Positions 34,631-42,079 of a DNA stretch of 64,000 bases are shown here, one piece after another (the first letter of the stretch is position 1; the number at the start of each line of letters is the position of its first letter). The DNA comes from Actinocorallia longicatena (GTDB taxonomy: Bacteria; Actinomycetota; Actinomycetes; Streptosporangiales; Streptosporangiaceae), in the NCBI RefSeq assembly GCF_039534125.1, contig NZ_BAAAUV010000025.1:40908-104907 (forward strand), written 5' to 3'. Below the pieces are notes generated by a model. The model saw only the letters and a list, made by a program, of their open reading frames with translations, was not told the origin of the DNA and made no database searches. The position numbers were made by a program, and so were the translations under genes.

Positions 34631-35326
34631 CTATCCGGCGATGGAGATGCCGGCCTCCCAGTTGGCGAACCGCCCGGCCCTGTCGAACATCGCCCGGGCG
34701 GTGCCGCCGCCGGGGAGCCTGGCCTCGGTCATCCTGCCCTGCTGGCGGAACGGGATCCGGTGGTGGGACAGGTACCGGGTCAGGGTGAGCTGCGGGTCGC
34801 CGGGGAACAGGGCCACCGCGTTCATGATCAGCCGCGGTACGGGGATCGGGTCCCAGGCGGCCCGCGGCACCCGGGAGTCGTCGACGAGCAGGTAGGCGCA
34901 GCCGCCGTCGTATCCCGCGCCGATGTAGCCGTGCTGGCCGAGGACGCCGGAGGCCGCGACGGCCAGCAGCTCCCCGCCGTGCGCGGCGGGCCCGGTGTAC
35001 CAGGACAGGTCGACCTCGGGCTGGGTGAACTCGGGGATCCCGAGCCGCTCCCCCAGCTGCTTGATCGCCAGGGTGGACTGCACGGCCGGATGGTCTGGCC
35101 CGAACTGGTCGTTGGCCCAGCCCCACAGCCAGGTGCGCTCGCGCGAGGCGTAGCTTCCGAGCAGCGCCACCTGGACGCTCACCCCGCCGCTGCTGTAGGT
35201 GCGGGCGGTCAGGTCGGCGCTCCAGTCGGCCCTGGGCAGGTATTCGGCCAGGGTCTCCTGCTGCTGGAGGACCAGGGCGGACAGCGCGGCACCGAGGCGT
35301 TCGAACGCCGAGCTGAATCCTGACAT
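34631..35326 (-). CDS. conserved protein, possibly DUF6882
   Basis: A 231-residue soluble protein. Marks are a Trp-rich stretch RTWLWGWANDQFG, a mid-region with GGELLAVAASGVLG, and a PRLIMNAVALFPGDPQLTL segment near the C-terminus. This pattern is like DUF6882-type proteins, but I am not certain. It starts at the ATG at 35326; the frame runs upstream without a better start. It is a single gene between the his operon and the divergent membrane protein gene. Confidence 0.6.
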   Translation of the reverse strand: MSGFSSAFERLGAALSALVLQQQETLAEYLPRADWSADLTARTYSSGGVSVQVALLGSYASRERTWLWGWANDQFGPDHPAVQSTLAIKQLGERLGIPEFTQPEVDLSWYTGPAAHGGELLAVAASGVLGQHGYIGAGYDGGCAYLLVDDSRVPRAAWDPIPVPRLIMNAVALFPGDPQLTLTRYLSHHRIPFRQQGRMTEARLPGGGTARAMFDRAGRFANWEAGISIAG

Positions 35327-35461
35327 GACCGGAACACTACCTGGGCGAAGGACTTCGCGCTTCCCCCCGTTCGGCCACCTCTTCGATGCGGCTACGCTGC
35401 GAGAGATCACGCCGTTTCCGGTGTGGGACCGATGTTAAAAGCGGGAAGTACAGGAGCGCAC

Positions 35462-36067
35462 TTGGCCCGGCAACTTCGGATCTGGGCGGCCGCCACGGGG
35501 GCACTCGCCCTGCTGGGCGTCGTCGCCGGCCTCCTGTGGGCCTGGACCGCCCCGCGCTCCCCCTATCTGATCTACCAGCACAAGGCGTGGATGGCCGAGC
35601 CCGACGGCGAGAGCCTGATCAGCGCCGACGGCCATCTCGCGGTGATCGTCGTGATTCTGGGCCTGCTGTCGGGGGGCGTGGCCTACCTGCTGGCGGGGCG
35701 CCGCAACGACCTGGCCCTCATCACGGGCCTGGCCACGGGCGGCGCCGCGGGCTCGCTGGTCGGCTGGGCGATCGGCCACCGGTTCGGGCTGGCGGCCTTC
35801 GAGGAGGCGGTCAGGACCGCCCCCGACGGCACCCGGGTCGACGGCGCGCTGTCGCTCGGCGCGCACGGGGTCGTCCTGCTGTGGCCGCTGGCCGCGCTGA
35901 TCGTCTTCGGGCTGCTGGAGTCGCTGGACGTGGCCCGCAGGTCAGCCCCGTCCGATGTCGGCGACCTTCGCGCCCGTGAGGGCGACGAGATCGGCGGGGC
36001 TCAGCTCGATCTGGAGCCCGCGCCGCCCCGCCGAGACGTAGACGGTCCCGGCCCCCTCGCCCCCTGA
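35462..36067 (+). CDS. integral membrane protein (DUF2567-like)
   Basis: A 201-residue protein with four transmembrane helices (about 6-28, 58-76, 82-105, 140-162) and an external loop between the first two (YLIYQHKAWMAEPDGESLISADG). It resembles actinobacterial DUF2567 proteins. The TTG at 35462 is chosen because AGGAG lies five bases upstream; earlier GTG/ATG starts lack this. The hydrophilic C-terminal 42 residues lie over the end of the convergent ybaK gene (126-bp overlap), which is long for such a pair, so the tail may not matter to function. Confidence 0.68.
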   Translation: MARQLRIWAAATGALALLGVVAGLLWAWTAPRSPYLIYQHKAWMAEPDGESLISADGHLAVIVVILGLLSGGVAYLLAGRRNDLALITGLATGGAAGSLVGWAIGHRFGLAAFEEAVRTAPDGTRVDGALSLGAHGVVLLWPLAALIVFGLLESLDVARRSAPSDVGDLRAREGDEIGGAQLDLEPAPPRRDVDGPGPLAP

Positions 36068-36433
36068 GCCGAACGCCGAGGCGTCCACGACGGTCGGCAG
36101 GCGCCTCTTCTGACCCAGCGGGCTGATCCCGCCCACGACGTACCCGGTGGCCCGCTCGGCGGCCTGCGGGTCGGCCATGACGGCCTTCTTCCCGCCCAGC
36201 GCCGCGGCGAGCGCCTTGAGGTTCAGCGTTCCCGACACCGGGACGACCCCGACCGAGAGCCGCCCGTCCACCTCGGCGAGCAGCGTCTTGAACAGCCGCT
36301 CCCGCGCCACCCCGAGGGCGTCCGCGGCGGCCTCGCCGTAGGACTCCGCGGACGGATCCGCCTCGTAGGCGTGCAGCGTGAACCCGATCCCGGCTTTGGT
36401 GGCGGCGACGGTCGCCGGCGTCCCCTTCGACAT
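35942..36433 (-). CDS. ybaK: Cys-tRNA(Pro)/Cys-tRNA(Cys) deacylase (YbaK family)
   Basis: A 163-residue editing protein of the YbaK/ProX family, which hydrolyses mischarged Cys-tRNA(Pro) in trans. Typical features are the N-terminal GIGFTLHAYEADP, catalytic Lys region LFKTLLAEVDG, the GKKAVMADPQAAERATGYVVGGISPLG segment and the C-terminal LQIELSPADLVALTGA. Length is normal. It overlaps the convergent membrane-protein gene at its 3' end. Confidence 0.93.
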   Translation of the reverse strand: MSKGTPATVAATKAGIGFTLHAYEADPSAESYGEAAADALGVARERLFKTLLAEVDGRLSVGVVPVSGTLNLKALAAALGGKKAVMADPQAAERATGYVVGGISPLGQKRRLPTVVDASAFGSGGEGAGTVYVSAGRRGLQIELSPADLVALTGAKVADIGRG

Positions 36434-36442
36434 GGGCCAAGC

Positions 36443-36730
36443 CTAGGGGCTCGCCGGGCCGGGGGTCAGGGTGGTGAGGAGCCAGGTGGCGGCGAGGAGG
36501 CGGAGGGTCTCCTCGTCCGGCGGGAGGGCGGGGCGGGGGCGCCAGCCCGTGGCCAGGGCGGTGGTGGCCAGGCCGTCCCGGTAGGCGCGGACGGTCTCGG
36601 TGGTGACCGGGCCCTGCGCGGCGAGGAGCGCGCGGAGGGTCGCGGCGTGCTGGTCGACGGGGGCGACCAGGGCGGGGTGCGAGGCCAGGGCGGCGAGGGC
36701 CTGGTCGGCGAAGTCCGAGGGGGCTGACAT
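36443..36730 (-). CDS. hypothetical protein (DUF6401-like)
   Basis: A 95-residue protein, nearly all alpha-helical by composition, starting MSAPSDFADQALAALASHP. The pattern LVAPVDQHAATLRALLAAQGPVTTETVRAY is like the DUF6401 group of small actinomycete proteins, a match from memory. No catalytic residues stand out. It ends nine bases before the ybaK start, so they are co-transcribed. Confidence 0.62.
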   Translation of the reverse strand: MSAPSDFADQALAALASHPALVAPVDQHAATLRALLAAQGPVTTETVRAYRDGLATTALATGWRPRPALPPDEETLRLLAATWLLTTLTPGPASP

Positions 36731-36774
36731 GCGGTGACGTTAGCAAAGGGAGGGCGATGGAACGGCCGCCCGGC

Positions 36775-37098
36775 TCAGGCGCGGGAGCGGTCCTCGGCGG
36801 CGGCGTCCAGGCCCGCCTCGATGACGGCCGACATGATCAGCGCCAGGCGCTCGGGGCCCAGGCGCGGCGCGTGGGCGCTCATGGCCTCGACGATCTCGCG
36901 TTCCCGCCCGGGACTGCGGCCCGGGTAACCGCCGACCGGCTTGAGCCGCTGCACCGCGGCGGACAGGGCGGCCCTGCGCTCGAGCAGGACGGCGAGCTGG
37001 GCGTCGACGGCGTCGATGAGCTCACGGGCTTCCGCCACCGTGGTGATCTTCTCCGGATCGGGGGTCGCCGCATGATCGTGAGAGCCGCGACGTTCCAT
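36775..37098 (-). CDS. chorismate mutase (AroQ type)
   Basis: A 107-residue monofunctional chorismate mutase of the high-GC Gram-positive type. It turns chorismate into prephenate for phenylalanine and tyrosine. Motifs are ARELIDAVDAQLAVLLERRAALSAAV on helix 1 and GREREIVEAMSAHAPRLG. The Arg and Lys residues that hold the substrate are present in the expected helices. I use the ATG at 37098; an ATG at 37128 overlaps the divergent gene. No partner gene is needed, though some actinobacterial CMs are activated by DAHP synthase. Confidence 0.88.
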   Translation of the reverse strand: MERRGSHDHAATPDPEKITTVAEARELIDAVDAQLAVLLERRAALSAAVQRLKPVGGYPGRSPGREREIVEAMSAHAPRLGPERLALIMSAVIEAGLDAAAEDRSRA

Positions 37099-37126
37099 GC
37101 GCCCATCGTAGGGGAAGGGGCAGGAC

Positions 37127-37648
37127 ATGACGGAACAGCCAGCTCAGAAGCTCCTGGTCATCGGCTTCGACGACCCCCTGAAGGCCAGCGAGTTCATGCT
37201 GGCCGCCGCCCGCATGCAGAAGAACGACCAGATCCGTTTGCACGACGCCGTGTTCATCGAGAGGCACGGGGACGGCAAGTCGGTGGTCCGCGAGACCCAG
37301 GACCTCACCCCCGGCAAGGGGGCCATGGGCCTCGGCATGTGGGGACTGCTGATCGGCACCCTGCTGGGCGGCCCGATCGGCGGGCTCATCGGCGGCGGGG
37401 CGAGCGCCGCCGGCGGCGCCCTGATCGGCAAGCTGGTCGACACCGGCATCAAGGACGAGAAGATCGCCGAACTGCGCGAGGCCGTCCCCGCCGGCAGCAC
37501 CGCCCTCGCCCTGCTGATCAGCCACCTCTCGGTGGCCGACCTCCAGCGCGAGCTCGAACGCTTCCCCGGCGCCACCCTCGTCGAATCCGACCTCTACGAC
37601 GCCGCCATCCACGCCGTGAGGATCAGCCTCGGCGAGGAGCCCGGCTGA
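37127..37648 (+). CDS. DUF1269 membrane protein
   Basis: A 173-residue protein of the DUF1269 family. A ferredoxin-like N-terminus (LLVIGFDDPLKASEF, about 9-60) is followed by a Gly-rich hairpin of two short helices (LLIGTLLGGPIGGLIGG, about 74-100) and a C-terminal half that repeats the fold. AAGGGG stands seven bases before the ATG. The family is common in actinobacteria and has no firm role. The 3' end overlaps the convergent hydrolase gene by 26 bp. Confidence 0.87.
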   Translation: MTEQPAQKLLVIGFDDPLKASEFMLAAARMQKNDQIRLHDAVFIERHGDGKSVVRETQDLTPGKGAMGLGMWGLLIGTLLGGPIGGLIGGGASAAGGALIGKLVDTGIKDEKIAELREAVPAGSTALALLISHLSVADLQRELERFPGATLVESDLYDAAIHAVRISLGEEPG

Positions 37649-38477
37649 TCTCCGCGGCGTCCCCACCGTTCCTGTGGCGCGCCAGCTCCCAGGGATCGTG
37701 GGCGCTGAGGAGCGTCACCTCGTCGCCGTGGAACCGGGCCAGCTCGCGCAGCCGGGCCTGGTTGGCGAGCCTCAGCGGGCGGTCCACCTCGGTGATCTGC
37801 TCCAGCAGGTCCAGGCCGGGGTGGCCGCGCGGGTCGTCGGGGTCGACCTCCCCGTGGAAGTAGTAGGCGTCGCCGCAGTGCAGCAGCCAGCGCGCGCCGT
37901 CGCGGACCGCCACCCCGGCGTGGCCCGCCGTGTGGCCGCCGAGCGGCACCAGCAGGAGTTCCGCCGCGATCCCCTCGAGCGGGCGGACGGCGTCGAACCC
38001 GAACCACGGCTCTCCCCGGACGCCCGGATAGGTCACCCACAGCGGCTGGTGCGCCCAGTGCGCGGGGCGGTAGCGGACACGGTCCTCCGGGTGCGGTCCC
38101 GGCGCCCCGAGCGCCGCCTCCCGCTCGGCCTCCGGCACATGGACGCGCGCCCACGGGAAGTCGGGCAGGCCTCCCGCGTGGTCGAGGTCGAGGTGGGTCA
38201 GGACGATGTTCCTGACGTCCTCCGGCCGGAAGCCGAGCCGCTCGATCTGCCGGATCGCGGTCTCCTCCGGGTCGAGGACCGGCTGCGCCCTGCCGAGGAA
38301 CTCCTCGCTCAGGGTCTCGCGGGGGCGGGCCACGTCCGGGGTGCCGAGCCCGGTCTCGACCAGGATCAGGCCGTCGCTCTCGGTCTCGAGCAGCAGGCAG
38401 TGGCAGACGGCGGGCAGCGCGCCCAGCTCCGACTCGATCTCCCGCATCGACCCGCAGTTGAGGTGGTGGATCTTCAT
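37623..38477 (-). CDS. MBL-fold metallo-hydrolase
   Basis: A 284-residue metallo-beta-lactamase-fold enzyme. The metal motif is HLDLDH (95-100), in which the second residue of the usual HxHxDH is Asp97. Further ligands are in GGHTAGHAG, HCGDAYYF and the late SAHDPWEL. It resembles lactonase-type hydrolases; the substrate is unknown. AAAGGAG lies five bases before the ATG. It is divergent from a TetR-family gene with two tandem palindromes between them, so the regulator probably controls it. Confidence 0.85.
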   Translation of the reverse strand: MKIHHLNCGSMREIESELGALPAVCHCLLLETESDGLILVETGLGTPDVARPRETLSEEFLGRAQPVLDPEETAIRQIERLGFRPEDVRNIVLTHLDLDHAGGLPDFPWARVHVPEAEREAALGAPGPHPEDRVRYRPAHWAHQPLWVTYPGVRGEPWFGFDAVRPLEGIAAELLLVPLGGHTAGHAGVAVRDGARWLLHCGDAYYFHGEVDPDDPRGHPGLDLLEQITEVDRPLRLANQARLRELARFHGDEVTLLSAHDPWELARHRNGGDAAEISRAPRRG

Positions 38478-38494
38478 ACCGGCTCCTTTACCTA

Positions 38495-38528
38495 ACGAAC
38501 GTTCGTATGTGATTAGCGAACGATCGGT
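38495..38528. promoter_or_regulatory. two tandem TetR operators
   Basis: A perfect 12-bp palindrome ACGAACGTTCGT (38495-38506) is followed by GCGAACGATCGG (38516-38527), which matches at most positions. The centres are 21 bp apart, two turns of the helix, so both sites face the same side. They lie between the divergent hydrolase and TetR genes. Confidence 0.75.
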
Positions 38529-38544
38529 AGGTTAAGCTGATCCC

Positions 38545-39195
38545 ATGAGCCCGCGCAAGTCCGTCCTGGAGACCGCCGCCACCCGCACCCGGATCCTCGA
38601 TCTGGCCCTGGAGACCGCCACCTCCACCGGCCTGGAGGCGCTGACCATCGGCACGCTCGCGGCCGAGCTGGGGATGAGCAAGGCGGGGGTGATCGGCCAT
38701 TTCGGCACCAAGGAGACCCTGCAGGTGGCGGTCGTCGAGACCGCGGTGGAGCGGTTCCGGCAGCGGGTCACGACCCGTGCGGCGGATGCGGCGCCGGGCA
38801 CCGAGCGGCTGCTCCGCGCGCACACCGAGTGGTTCGCCTTCATGACCGAGAAGCACGCGGGCTGCTTCCTGACGGCCGCCGCCTCGGAGTTCGACGCGCG
38901 TCCCGGGCCGGTCCGGGACGCGATCCTCGGCGCGCTGGCCGCGTGGTCGGGCTACGTGCGCGCCGAGCTGGAGACCGCGACCGCCTCCGGTGCGCTCCCC
39001 CGCGGCACCGATCTCGACCAGCTCGCCTTCGACCTGACCGGGGCGGTCCTCGCCACCGACCAGGCGATCCGCGTCCACGGCGACCCTCGGGCCCCGGCTC
39101 GCGGGCTGCGCGCCCTCGCCCGGCTGCTCGGCGGGGGACCCGCCCCGCGATCACAGGATCTTGGACATCCAGATGTGCTCGATGCCGGCCTCTAG
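38545..39195 (+). CDS. TetR-family transcriptional regulator
   Basis: A 216-residue repressor with a TetR helix-turn-helix (about 14-60: TRTRILDLALETA, LTIGTLAAELGMSKAGVIGHFGTKETL) and a helical ligand domain with an FAFMTEKHAGCFLTAAASEFD stretch. It likely binds the tandem palindromes just upstream and represses itself and the hydrolase gene; a substrate of the hydrolase may be the inducer. The ATG has no strong ribosome site. The 3' end overlaps the convergent GNAT gene by 45 bp. Confidence 0.9.
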   Translation: MSPRKSVLETAATRTRILDLALETATSTGLEALTIGTLAAELGMSKAGVIGHFGTKETLQVAVVETAVERFRQRVTTRAADAAPGTERLLRAHTEWFAFMTEKHAGCFLTAAASEFDARPGPVRDAILGALAAWSGYVRAELETATASGALPRGTDLDQLAFDLTGAVLATDQAIRVHGDPRAPARGLRALARLLGGGPAPRSQDLGHPDVLDAGL

Positions 39196-39588
39196 CTCGA
39201 TCTCGCCGTAGGGGGTGTAGCCGAGGGCGCGGTAGAAGGGCTCGGCCTGGATCTGGGAGTGCAGGCGGACCGAGGTGAGGGCGCGTTCGGCGGCGCGGGC
39301 CTCGACGGCGCGGACCAGGGCCGCGCCGAGACCGGTGCCGCGAGCGGCCTTGAGGACCGCCAGGCGGCCGAGGATCGCGCCGTCGTGGTCGGCCAGGAGC
39401 CTGGCCGCGCCGACCGCGACGCCGCCGAGGTAGGCGACGAAGTGGTCGGCGGAGGCGTCCGAAGCGTCGCGCTCCAGGTCCTCCGGGACGCCCTGCTCCC
39501 CGACGAAGACCTCGATCCGGACGCTCATGGCCGCGGCCAGATCTTCCGGTGAGACGGCCAGCCGCAGGTCAGGACTCGGCGCCGACAA
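39151..39588 (-). CDS. GNAT-family N-acetyltransferase
   Basis: A 145-residue protein of the GNAT fold, nearest to the ElaA-like group: MSVRIEVFVGEQGVPEDLERD near the start, the acetyl-CoA loop LKAARGTGLGAALVRAVEARA and the end FYRALGYTPYGEIELEAGIEHIWM. The substrate is unknown. The only start that keeps the first strand and helix is a TTG at 39588, 20 bp inside the end of rluD; an ATG at 39528 would truncate the fold. Confidence 0.85.
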   Translation of the reverse strand: MSAPSPDLRLAVSPEDLAAAMSVRIEVFVGEQGVPEDLERDASDASADHFVAYLGGVAVGAARLLADHDGAILGRLAVLKAARGTGLGAALVRAVEARAAERALTSVRLHSQIQAEPFYRALGYTPYGEIELEAGIEHIWMSKIL

Positions 39589-40498
39589 TGTCCAGGGCCT
39601 TCTGCAGATCGTCGGGGTAGGGGCTGGTGAACTCGACGTACTCGTCCGTCGTCGGATGCACGAAGCCGAGCTTCACCGCGTGGAGCCACTGGCGGGTGAG
39701 GCCGAGCCGGGCGGCGATCGTGGGATCGGCGCCGTACATCATGTCGCCCACGCACGGGTGCTTGAGCGCCGACATGTGGACGCGGATCTGGTGGGTGCGG
39801 CCGGTCTCCAGGTTGATGTCCAGGAGGGTGGCCGCGCGAAAGGCCTCGATCGTGTCGTAGTGGGTGATCGAGGGCTTGCCGCCCATGATCACCGCGAACT
39901 TGCCGCTGCCGGAAGGGTGGCGGTCGATCGGGGCGTCCACGGTGCCGCGGAACGGGTCCGGATGGCCCTGGACCAGCGCGTGGTACCGCTTGGTGATCTC
40001 ACGGTCGTGGAAGGCGTGCTTGAGCCGCGAGTAGGCGATCTCGCTCTTGGCCACGACCATGCAGCCGGTGGTGTTGGCGTCGAGGCGGTGCACGATGCCC
40101 TGCCGCTCGGCCGCTCCGCTGGTGGCGACGGTGTGGCCGGTGCCGAGCAGGCCGCCGATCACGGTCGGGCCGGTCCAGCCGGTGGTCGGATGCGCGGCGA
40201 CGCCGATGGGCTTGTTGACCACGACGATGTCGTCGTCCTCGTGGACGATCGACATGCCGGGCACGGGCTCGGGAATCGCGACGGGGGCGGCGGGCGGCGG
40301 CGGGAGGGTGACCTCGAGCCATGCTCCGGCCGTCACACGGTCGGACTTGCTGACCTGACGCCCGTCGACCTGGACGTCACCGGAGGCGATGATGTCGGCG
40401 GCACGGCCGCGGGAGAGCCCGAACAGCCGGGCGAGGGCGGCGTCGACCCGCTCCCCCTCCAGCCCGTCGGGCACGTGGAGGCTGCGGTGGTCACTCAT
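39569..40498 (-). CDS. rluD: 23S rRNA pseudouridine synthase, RluD type
   Basis: A 309-residue enzyme with an N-terminal S4 RNA-binding domain (about 15-75: ERVDAALARLFGLSRGRAADI) and a RluA-family catalytic domain with the nucleophilic Asp in GIVHRLDANTTG. In E. coli RluD modifies helix 69 of 23S rRNA. RTHQIRVHMSALKHP is the second family motif. The ATG lies inside the end of lspA, an 8-bp overlap, so translation is coupled. The lspA-rluD pairing is common. Confidence 0.94.
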   Translation of the reverse strand: MSDHRSLHVPDGLEGERVDAALARLFGLSRGRAADIIASGDVQVDGRQVSKSDRVTAGAWLEVTLPPPPAAPVAIPEPVPGMSIVHEDDDIVVVNKPIGVAAHPTTGWTGPTVIGGLLGTGHTVATSGAAERQGIVHRLDANTTGCMVVAKSEIAYSRLKHAFHDREITKRYHALVQGHPDPFRGTVDAPIDRHPSGSGKFAVIMGGKPSITHYDTIEAFRAATLLDINLETGRTHQIRVHMSALKHPCVGDMMYGADPTIAARLGLTRQWLHAVKLGFVHPTTDEYVEFTSPYPDDLQKALDIVGAES

Positions 40499-41072
40499 CG
40501 GCGTCGTTCTTCCCGGCCGCGACCTGGCGGGTCCCGTCGATCTGGAAGCCGCGCCACGCGAGGTACACCGCGAGGACGCCGCCGCACACGATCGCGGAGT
40601 CCGCGAGGTTGAACACCGGGTAGTTCGGCCATTCGATCCAGTCGACGACATGGCCCTTGAACACGCCGGGCGACCGCAGGATCCGGTCGGTCAGGTTGCC
40701 GAGGGAGCCGCCCAGCAGCAGGCCCAGGCAGACGGCCCAGGGCAGGCTGCGCAGGTTCCGCGCGGTCCTGATGATGGCGATCACCACGCACGTCGCGATG
40801 ATCGTGAAGATCCACGTCATCCCGGTGCCGATGGAGAAGGCGGCCCCGCTGTTGCGGGTGACCCGCAGCGTGGTGAAGCCGCCCAGCAGCTCGATCGAGG
40901 CATGGCCCTCCAGCCTGGCCACCACGATCACCTTGCTGACCACGTCCAGGACGTAGGCGAGGATCGCGACGCCCACGAGGACGGCAACGCGACGAGGCCG
41001 GGGCACGCCGGCCCCGGCTTCGTTCTCAGAGGTCTCTGTGTCGCTCAGCGACGTTCTTCCTTTTGTTTGCAT
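40491..41072 (-). CDS. lspA: signal peptidase II
   Basis: A 193-residue membrane aspartic protease with four helices that cleaves lipid-modified prolipoproteins, the step after Lgt. The catalytic Asp residues are in GNLTDRI and FNLADSAI. The first 30 residues are hydrophilic. The ATG at 41072 overlaps the end of the DksA/TraR gene by 28 bp; a CTG at 41048 with AAGGA ahead is another choice. It runs on into rluD. Confidence 0.93.
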   Translation of the reverse strand: MQTKGRTSLSDTETSENEAGAGVPRPRRVAVLVGVAILAYVLDVVSKVIVVARLEGHASIELLGGFTTLRVTRNSGAAFSIGTGMTWIFTIIATCVVIAIIRTARNLRSLPWAVCLGLLLGGSLGNLTDRILRSPGVFKGHVVDWIEWPNYPVFNLADSAIVCGGVLAVYLAWRGFQIDGTRQVAAGKNDADE

Positions 41073-41464
41073 GTCACACACAGGGTGGCACGGGGGAAGG
41101 CCTGGAGGCGTGCTTTGCCGATGGCCTTGTGGCAGTTCTCGCAGACACCATACGTGCCAGAGTCGATCCGTGCGATCGCGCGCTCGTTCTGTTCGAGAAG
41201 ATCGCGCGAATTGTTCGTGAGAGCCAGCTCGTGCTCACGCTCGTAGGTCTTGGCTCCCGCGTCGGCCTGGTCGTCCCCTGCGCCCTCACCGGCGTCGCTG
41301 CCCTCCGCGGCCTGCGACCTGGCGGCTGAGATCTCCGACGCGAGCTCCTCGATCTCGGCCGACAGCCGGGTGCGGACGGCCGTCAGCTCCTTGGCCGTCC
41401 ACTTCCCCTCGCCCTCGCGGACCGGGAGTTTCCCTGCCTTCTTGGTCTCGCTTGCGGTCAGCAT
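41045..41464 (-). CDS. DksA/TraR-family zinc-finger protein
   Basis: A 139-residue protein of the DksA/TraR type, which in other bacteria binds in the RNA polymerase secondary channel. A helical N-terminal half (23-105) ends in a C4 zinc finger: Cys108, Cys111, Cys129, Cys132. The tip region between the helices has DDQADAG, an acidic stretch as in DksA. GGAG four bases before the ATG at 41464 sets the start. It is read with lspA and rluD, the common actinomycete order. Confidence 0.92.
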   Translation of the reverse strand: MLTASETKKAGKLPVREGEGKWTAKELTAVRTRLSAEIEELASEISAARSQAAEGSDAGEGAGDDQADAGAKTYEREHELALTNNSRDLLEQNERAIARIDSGTYGVCENCHKAIGKARLQAFPRATLCVTCKQKEERR

Positions 41465-41541
41465 AGATCTCCATTCGCGGGTGCGGCGCGCTGAGCGAGC
41501 CGCCATTCGGTCACCACCCGCATATGCCCCATGACGTGCCG

Positions 41542-41814
41542 TCAGGAACCACGCAGTTCGTCGATCTTCGATGTGAGCTGGCTCACATCCCCTTCGACAT
41601 CGATGACCTTGTCGCGGCCGCTCGCACCGCTCACCAATCGGATGTCCCTTCGTGGTACCCCCAACGCCTCGGCCACCGCTTTTAGTGCCGCCTCCGTCGC
41701 CTTTCCCTCGACCGCCCTGGCGGTCACCTTCACGACGAGAGCGTCGCCGTGCCCGCCCCCCACGCGGGTTCTGGACGATCCGGGCCCCACCCGGATGGCC
41801 AGCCGAACCGTCAT
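41542..41814 (-). CDS. DUF167 (YggU-like) protein
   Basis: A 90-residue protein of the DUF167/YggU family, small alpha/beta proteins of unknown role that are often near cell-division genes. Motif features are AIRVGPGSSRTRVGGGHGDALVVKVTARAVEGKA-like positions 6-39 and VSGASGRDKVIDV. AAGG with a 7-base spacer precedes the ATG. It is divergent from ileS. Confidence 0.88.
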   Translation of the reverse strand: MTVRLAIRVGPGSSRTRVGGGHGDALVVKVTARAVEGKATEAALKAVAEALGVPRRDIRLVSGASGRDKVIDVEGDVSQLTSKIDELRGS

Positions 41815-41854
41815 ATTTCACCTTTCCGTGGGGATCGCATGACCCGAAACCGGG

Positions 41855-41884
41855 TCGAAGAGCGGGACCCCGTACCCCTACAAT
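41855..41884 (+). promoter_or_regulatory. probable ileS promoter
   Basis: TACAAT at 41879-41884 is a very good -10; TCGAAG at 41855-41860 (18-bp spacer) is a weak -35. Transcription would begin near 41891, just upstream of the T-box stem I, giving a leader of about 190 bases. Confidence 0.5.
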
Positions 41885-41904
41885 CGTTCCAGTCGACGCG
41901 CAAG

Positions 41905-42079
41905 GCAGCGATGAGGCCATCACCTCGGAGCCGCCGGAAGAACCGCCCGCCAGGGCGCACTAGAACCGGCAGCCGCGACCAACGAAGTGGATCACACTCG
42001 TGATCAAGAGGGGTGGTACCGCGGGGCCCGGTGGCTTCGTCCCTTCAAAGCGACCGTCAGTCCTTTGAACGGAGAAGCC
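41905..42079 (+). ncRNA. translational T-box riboswitch of ileS
   Basis: The leader senses uncharged tRNA(Ile). A short stem I (GAGG 41913-41916, CCTC 41923-41926) shows ATC, an Ile codon, at 41919-41921 in its loop. GATCAC/GTGATC (41990-42005) fits stem III. The T-box core TGGTACCGCG is at 42014-42023. Antisequestrator: 42008-42013 with 42040-42045, and GGGGCC (42023-42028) with GGCTTC (42033-42038). Sequestrator: the same GGCTTC pairs with GAAGCC (42074-42079) and TCC (42040-42042) with GGA (42071-42073), hiding the ribosome site GGAG around a 7-bp hairpin (42044-42050, 42063-42069). No terminator is present, so control is at translation, as in other actinobacterial ileS genes. Confidence 0.92.
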
